Shown in pieces: positions 60,808 through 64,000 of a stretch of 64,000 bases of DNA. The position numbers and the translations under genes are program-made. A model generated the notes under the pieces. It was given only the letters and a program-made list of their open reading frames with translations, ran no database searches and was not told the DNA's origin. The stretch's first letter is position 1, and every line of letters begins with the position of its first letter. Source of the stretch: Acanthacorydalis orientalis (Eukaryota > Arthropoda > Insecta > Megaloptera > Corydalidae); assembly GCA_034766995.1 (NCBI GenBank), contig CM068313.1, positions 26,561,825 to 26,625,824 on the forward strand, read 5' to 3'.

Positions 60808-61443
60808 TGCTATACAATTTTGTTTGGATTTTCTTTTGTAAGAAAAGAAAGGTATAATGAAATAACAGTTGATATCATGTGACTCTCTTGTTAAAAATTG
60901 TTTTAAAGACTTAAACTTTTTACAAAAGTCCTTTTTTCATATTAAACATAATTTTGCAATTGGATTATGAAAATTGGTTTCACGAACTTCGTAAGTCGTA
61001 AGACTTTATGATATACTTTAATTTTTTTATTTTATGCGACGTAATAAATAATTTGATAGAAAATAAAAAACGAAATAGTTAACTGGTTTAAACATATTAC
61101 AAACGACGAGTTCAAAAGATAATGATATACATTTATGTTTATAAATCAACTTATTTTTTTTTTGTTGAGTACGAGAGAATTATTATTTTTACAAATATAT
61201 TAATAAAAAAATATCATTATTTAAAAGATATATCGTTTATAAAGACTCATCGTTATTAAACGAATATAAAATGAAAGCAGTACAGCATGTATATGCAATT
61301 TCACATGCTTTTTTCTGTACTGCCACATTTTGTGTGTAATAATTTTAGTTTCCCGCGAAATAAATAAATAAACATATTCATCGAACAAATAAAATCAAGA
61401 AAACAAAACAAGACAAAAAAACATTGTATTTGATTCAATAAAA

Positions 61444-61626
61444 GTGCTACTTAAGACAGTGGAAGTAATCGGAAGTGATAGACATCGAACCATATTACGG
61501 AAATGCATTGAATGCCCTCGGCATCCATTGAAAGGGAAGAAGCCCAACCAAAACACGTCACATCCGGTTGAACAGTACACATTGCAGTCACATCGGGAGT
61601 CTCTTATCAGTATACCATGTATATAA
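61444..61626 (+). CDS. open frame in GC island, Cys/His-bearing
   Basis: The frame is open upstream of 61444 and runs to TAA at 61626. It reads VEVIGSDRHRTILRKCIECP, then RHPLKGKKPNQNTSHPVEQY and onward. It is basic, with a CxxC (CIEC) and several His, but there is no full zinc-finger spacing. There is no ATG and only a weak acceptor (TTCAATAAAAG). The minus strand is open too (61395-61580). No family is recognised. Confidence 0.25.
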   Translation: MLLKTVEVIGSDRHRTILRKCIECPRHPLKGKKPNQNTSHPVEQYTLQSHRESLISIPCI

Positions 61627-61644
61627 ACTTAGTATTCGTTGTAG

Positions 61645-61729
61645 GAACGAAGCGGATAAGCTGAGAGAGCAAGGCGTAACTGTATTAGCTTCTTATCGAC
61701 ACTTCAATCTGAACGGATTTATATGTTAG
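61645..61729 (+). CDS. candidate terminal exon, 27 codons
   Basis: The acceptor CTTAGTATTCGTTGTAG ends at 61644. After one completing base, 27 codons are open to TAG: NEADKLREQGVTVLASYRHF then NLNGFIC. An internal donor (CAAGGC|GTAACT) would give a 31-nt microexon instead. GC is high locally. No family is recognised. Confidence 0.25.
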
Positions 61730-61944
61730 ACGCATTGTCATTAAATAGACGTGCAAGAGAGAATGTATGTAAAGTGAACTAGAGTATATGTTCTCAATAT
61801 GTTTCTAGTATACTTCAAGAAAATTCGATTTTTTCGAGAAAATAGGCTTCGAAAAAGAGGTACCCATTTCCGTAACGTTCTCTATTTCTCTCTTTATCTT
61901 TTTATTTATATAAATAAATATACATATGGCAGACATATATTCTG

Positions 61945-61945
<1 letters not shown>

Positions 61946-61988
<43 letters not shown>
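61946..61988. repeat. (AT)n microsatellite
   Basis: About 21 AT units. It produces the artefactual Ile-Tyr tails of ORFs on both strands. Confidence 0.96.
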
Positions 61989-61991
<3 letters not shown>

Positions 61992-62400
61992 ACTCTTGTA
62001 TTTACCAAAAACAAATAATTGGTAATCACAAAATAAATCACTTTTCTAAACAATACTTTTGTTAAAATAACTGATAATATAAAATATCCGATCAAAAGTA
62101 TAAGCATGTCTAGTTTTGAAAGTAAAATCGCTTATTTAAATCTAATTTAATTAAAAAATGATGTAAATGGTAAAAATAGTTATTAGTTTGATAATTCCAA
62201 AAATTTATCATTTACAAAATTATTTTCAAATATTTATTTCATTTACTGAAAGAGATTTATATATTTTACTAAAGTTAAATACCGATCTAACAGATAATAC
62301 TTTATAGTTTATAACTGAAAAGTTTAATGATATTCCTGCTGAATTACAATATAGATATTTTAAATACATAAAAAGTTTAATAATATACACAAAAATATCA

Positions 62401-62437
62401 TACATATATATATATATATATATATATCTATATACAT
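62401..62437. repeat. (AT)n microsatellite
   Basis: Short AT array with a CT interruption. Confidence 0.93.
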
Positions 62438-62985
62438 ACTCAGAGTTATGGAATATAAATATTTTTTTGTTGTTAAAATCAAACTTTTAGAAGGAAGCCT
62501 TTTAAAAACTAATAATAAAGCCTAACATAAAACGGTCAAATTTAACTTCACATCTAATGAACTTGTAACTTATGGTGTCTCATTTACCTTTTAATACAAA
62601 ACTTTTGAATTTACAAACGAAAAGTTGATATTCATGTATGCCCCGACTGTTATAATAACGTTGCCAATAGACTAATCTTCTTAACGAGTTATAACCATTC
62701 ATAAGAACTGATACAATATTTTTTTTATAAATCAAAATATGTTAGAATAAAAACTAATCTATTAAGTAAATTTTATAAAAAAAGAAAGAAGTATTTTTGT
62801 TATTTTATTTCATCAAAAATAACATGTAAAAATTATTGAACTGATGCAGTAAAAAACACAATCTATAGTTGAATATTTATGTACACGTAAGTTTTCAGTC
62901 AAAATATTTCTAGCATTACAGAATCTATTTTTAAATAAAAGTTTGTCATTTTATAAGAAAGTTACTTTTTAATAAATAAATATAA

Positions 62986-62988
<3 letters not shown>

Positions 62989-63030
<42 letters not shown>

Positions 63031-63075
63031 TATATGAATATCTATATACATACACACACACACATATATATATAC
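62989..63075. repeat. (AT)n(AC)n compound microsatellite
   Basis: AT block, GAATATCTATATAC spacer, an AC run, then AT again. Confidence 0.95.
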
Positions 63076-63198
63076 CAAGTATTAAGTATTGCAAGTATTT
63101 AATGAATTTGCAAGAAAGTTAAAACCCCATTTAATACTTCGTTATATTCACTTTGGAAAGTTAAGAAATAATAAACGTTCTTGAATGCTTTTTTGCAG

Positions 63199-63398
63199 AC
63201 ACACTATTGCGAATGATTCAAAAGCAAAGCGAACTTAAACGAAGCACACGTTCAAGTTCACACCACGAGACCAGCAAAGTCTTAAAGAAAGTCCCAAGTG
63301 TACAAAGACGGCATCTTCAAGCGCAATGGCAACCTATATCGTCTCCTATAGTGTATATACCTGGCAGCGATCCGTCGTACGAAAGCCACGTCTCGTAA
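63199..63398 (+). CDS. candidate 3'-terminal coding exon, 65 codons
   Basis: The acceptor GAATGCTTTTTTGCAG ends at 63198. After two completing bases, 65 codons are open to TAA at GC near 46%. The peptide is basic and Ser-rich: MIQKQSELKRSTRSSSHHET, then SKVLKKVPSVQRRHLQAQWQ, then a Pro/Ser/Tyr tail ending YIPGSDPSYESHVS. The island ends about 20 bp after the stop, and AATAAA occurs at 63544-63549. The overlapping 101-codon minus ORF (63282-63587) lacks splice support and runs into simple sequence. A cytoplasmic tail or linker of a larger protein is a reasonable guess. No family is recognised. Confidence 0.42.
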
Positions 63399-63399
63399 C

Positions 63400-64000
63400 G
63401 GCAACTGTGGGGGTAATAGAATTAAATTGATGGAAAAATGAAGATAAAATACGCGAATGCGAACATGTGTGTGTGTTGTATATATTGCAATGGTGTAACG
63501 TGGGTGTAAAGTGCAGATGCGTGAGGAGATATTCACTAAATAGAATAAATAGTTCACATAAAGTTTAAGGAGTGTTGCGGCGTGCAATTTAATATAAAGC
63601 GATGTATGTAGCGTTTATGTTGAAATTGTGTGGTCAGTGAATTGTTGGAATTTGTTGCGGAACTTTACTCGGCTAATGAAGATAAAGAAATCGAAGTAAC
63701 TGTGTTAGATACAGAATGAATTATTTAAACAACTCGTTCCATATTTTTTTTATTTATATTTTTCTCGCAGAACATAAGAAACAAAGCAAAGCATAACTGA
63801 AAAGTAATTACGACTTTATCATATATGGATGTTGTCATAAAGATTAATTATAAAAAAAATACAACAATAAATGCATTAAATGGGTAGAGTAAAACGATTT
63901 TTTTACTTTAATAAGACATTAAAAATAAAACGCAGAAAAAATACTCGAAAACACTTTTTTTAATAAAAGTATTCAGTTATAGTTACTTCAAATAAATTTC
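63400..64000. other. possible 3' UTR then AT-rich DNA
   Basis: GT-rich sequence at 63460-63530 and AATAAA at 63544-63549 could belong to a 3' UTR following the 63199 exon. From 63720 the sequence is AT-rich without features. Confidence 0.3.

Larger units (their letters stand above)
61990..63180. other. AT-rich DNA
   Basis: No island; two AT-type arrays. Confidence 0.55.

Noticed and set aside
63282..63587. 101-codon minus-strand ORF
   Set aside because: It overlaps the better-supported + exon at 63199, has no acceptor or donor, and part of it is CA/TG simple sequence.

Overview
The window is 64 kb of eukaryotic, very probably insect, genomic DNA. By eye it is about four-fifths A+T. It has some fifty (AT)n microsatellite arrays, two decayed DNA transposons of the mariner/Tc1 superfamily, and no long ORF. 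Nothing looks bacterial: there are no ribosome-binding sites, operons, or rRNA or tRNA genes that I could recognise. Arthropod-type signals (mariner elements, a TATA box plus a TCATTC initiator) fit an insect with an AT-rich, GC-heterogeneous genome such as a hymenopteran, but the order cannot be fixed from this sequence.

The only features identified with confidence are the two transposons and the microsatellites. The first transposon (3329-4222) is an internally deleted mariner with 25-bp terminal inverted repeats and TA target duplications. Its transposase runs on the minus strand. The second (17504-18808) is a full-length but stop-riddled element of the insect Tc1/mariner superfamily group whose transposases carry DEAHFHL, FQQD and PDLTxxDYFLW blocks. 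It is also on the minus strand, with degenerate terminal repeats and TA on both sides.

The rest is AT-rich desert broken by about twenty-five short islands (100-500 bp) of visibly higher GC, spaced 1-8 kb apart. Several islands hold exon-like units: a pyrimidine-rich acceptor, a frame open to the next signal, then a GTAAGT/GTGAGT-type donor or a stop with a poly(A) signal. The best are on the + strand at 8639-8707, 27988-28135, 44605-44676, 51546-51728, 53840-53900, 54933-55071, 58658-58772 and 63199-63398. A TATA box with a correctly spaced initiator lies at 43278-43311, followed by a candidate first exon ending CAG|GT. It sits upstream of the 44605 and 51546 exons, whose phases agree. My working model is one or more lineage-specific genes with tiny exons and very long introns, mainly on the + strand between 43 and 64 kb, with other islands transcribed from the minus strand. 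None of the predicted peptides belongs to a family I recognise. At about 45% GC, open frames of 30-60 codons are not rare, so each exon call is low to moderate in confidence. RNA-seq or comparison with a related species would settle them.

Layout: 0-3 kb, two islands in AT-rich DNA; 3.3-4.2 kb, mariner relic; 4.2-17.5 kb, mostly desert with islands near 8.7, 11.4 and 12 kb; 17.5-18.8 kb, second transposon; 21.8-28.3 kb, a run of islands; 31.9-39.4 kb, scattered islands; 43-64 kb, the densest run of exon-like islands, including the promoter candidate.
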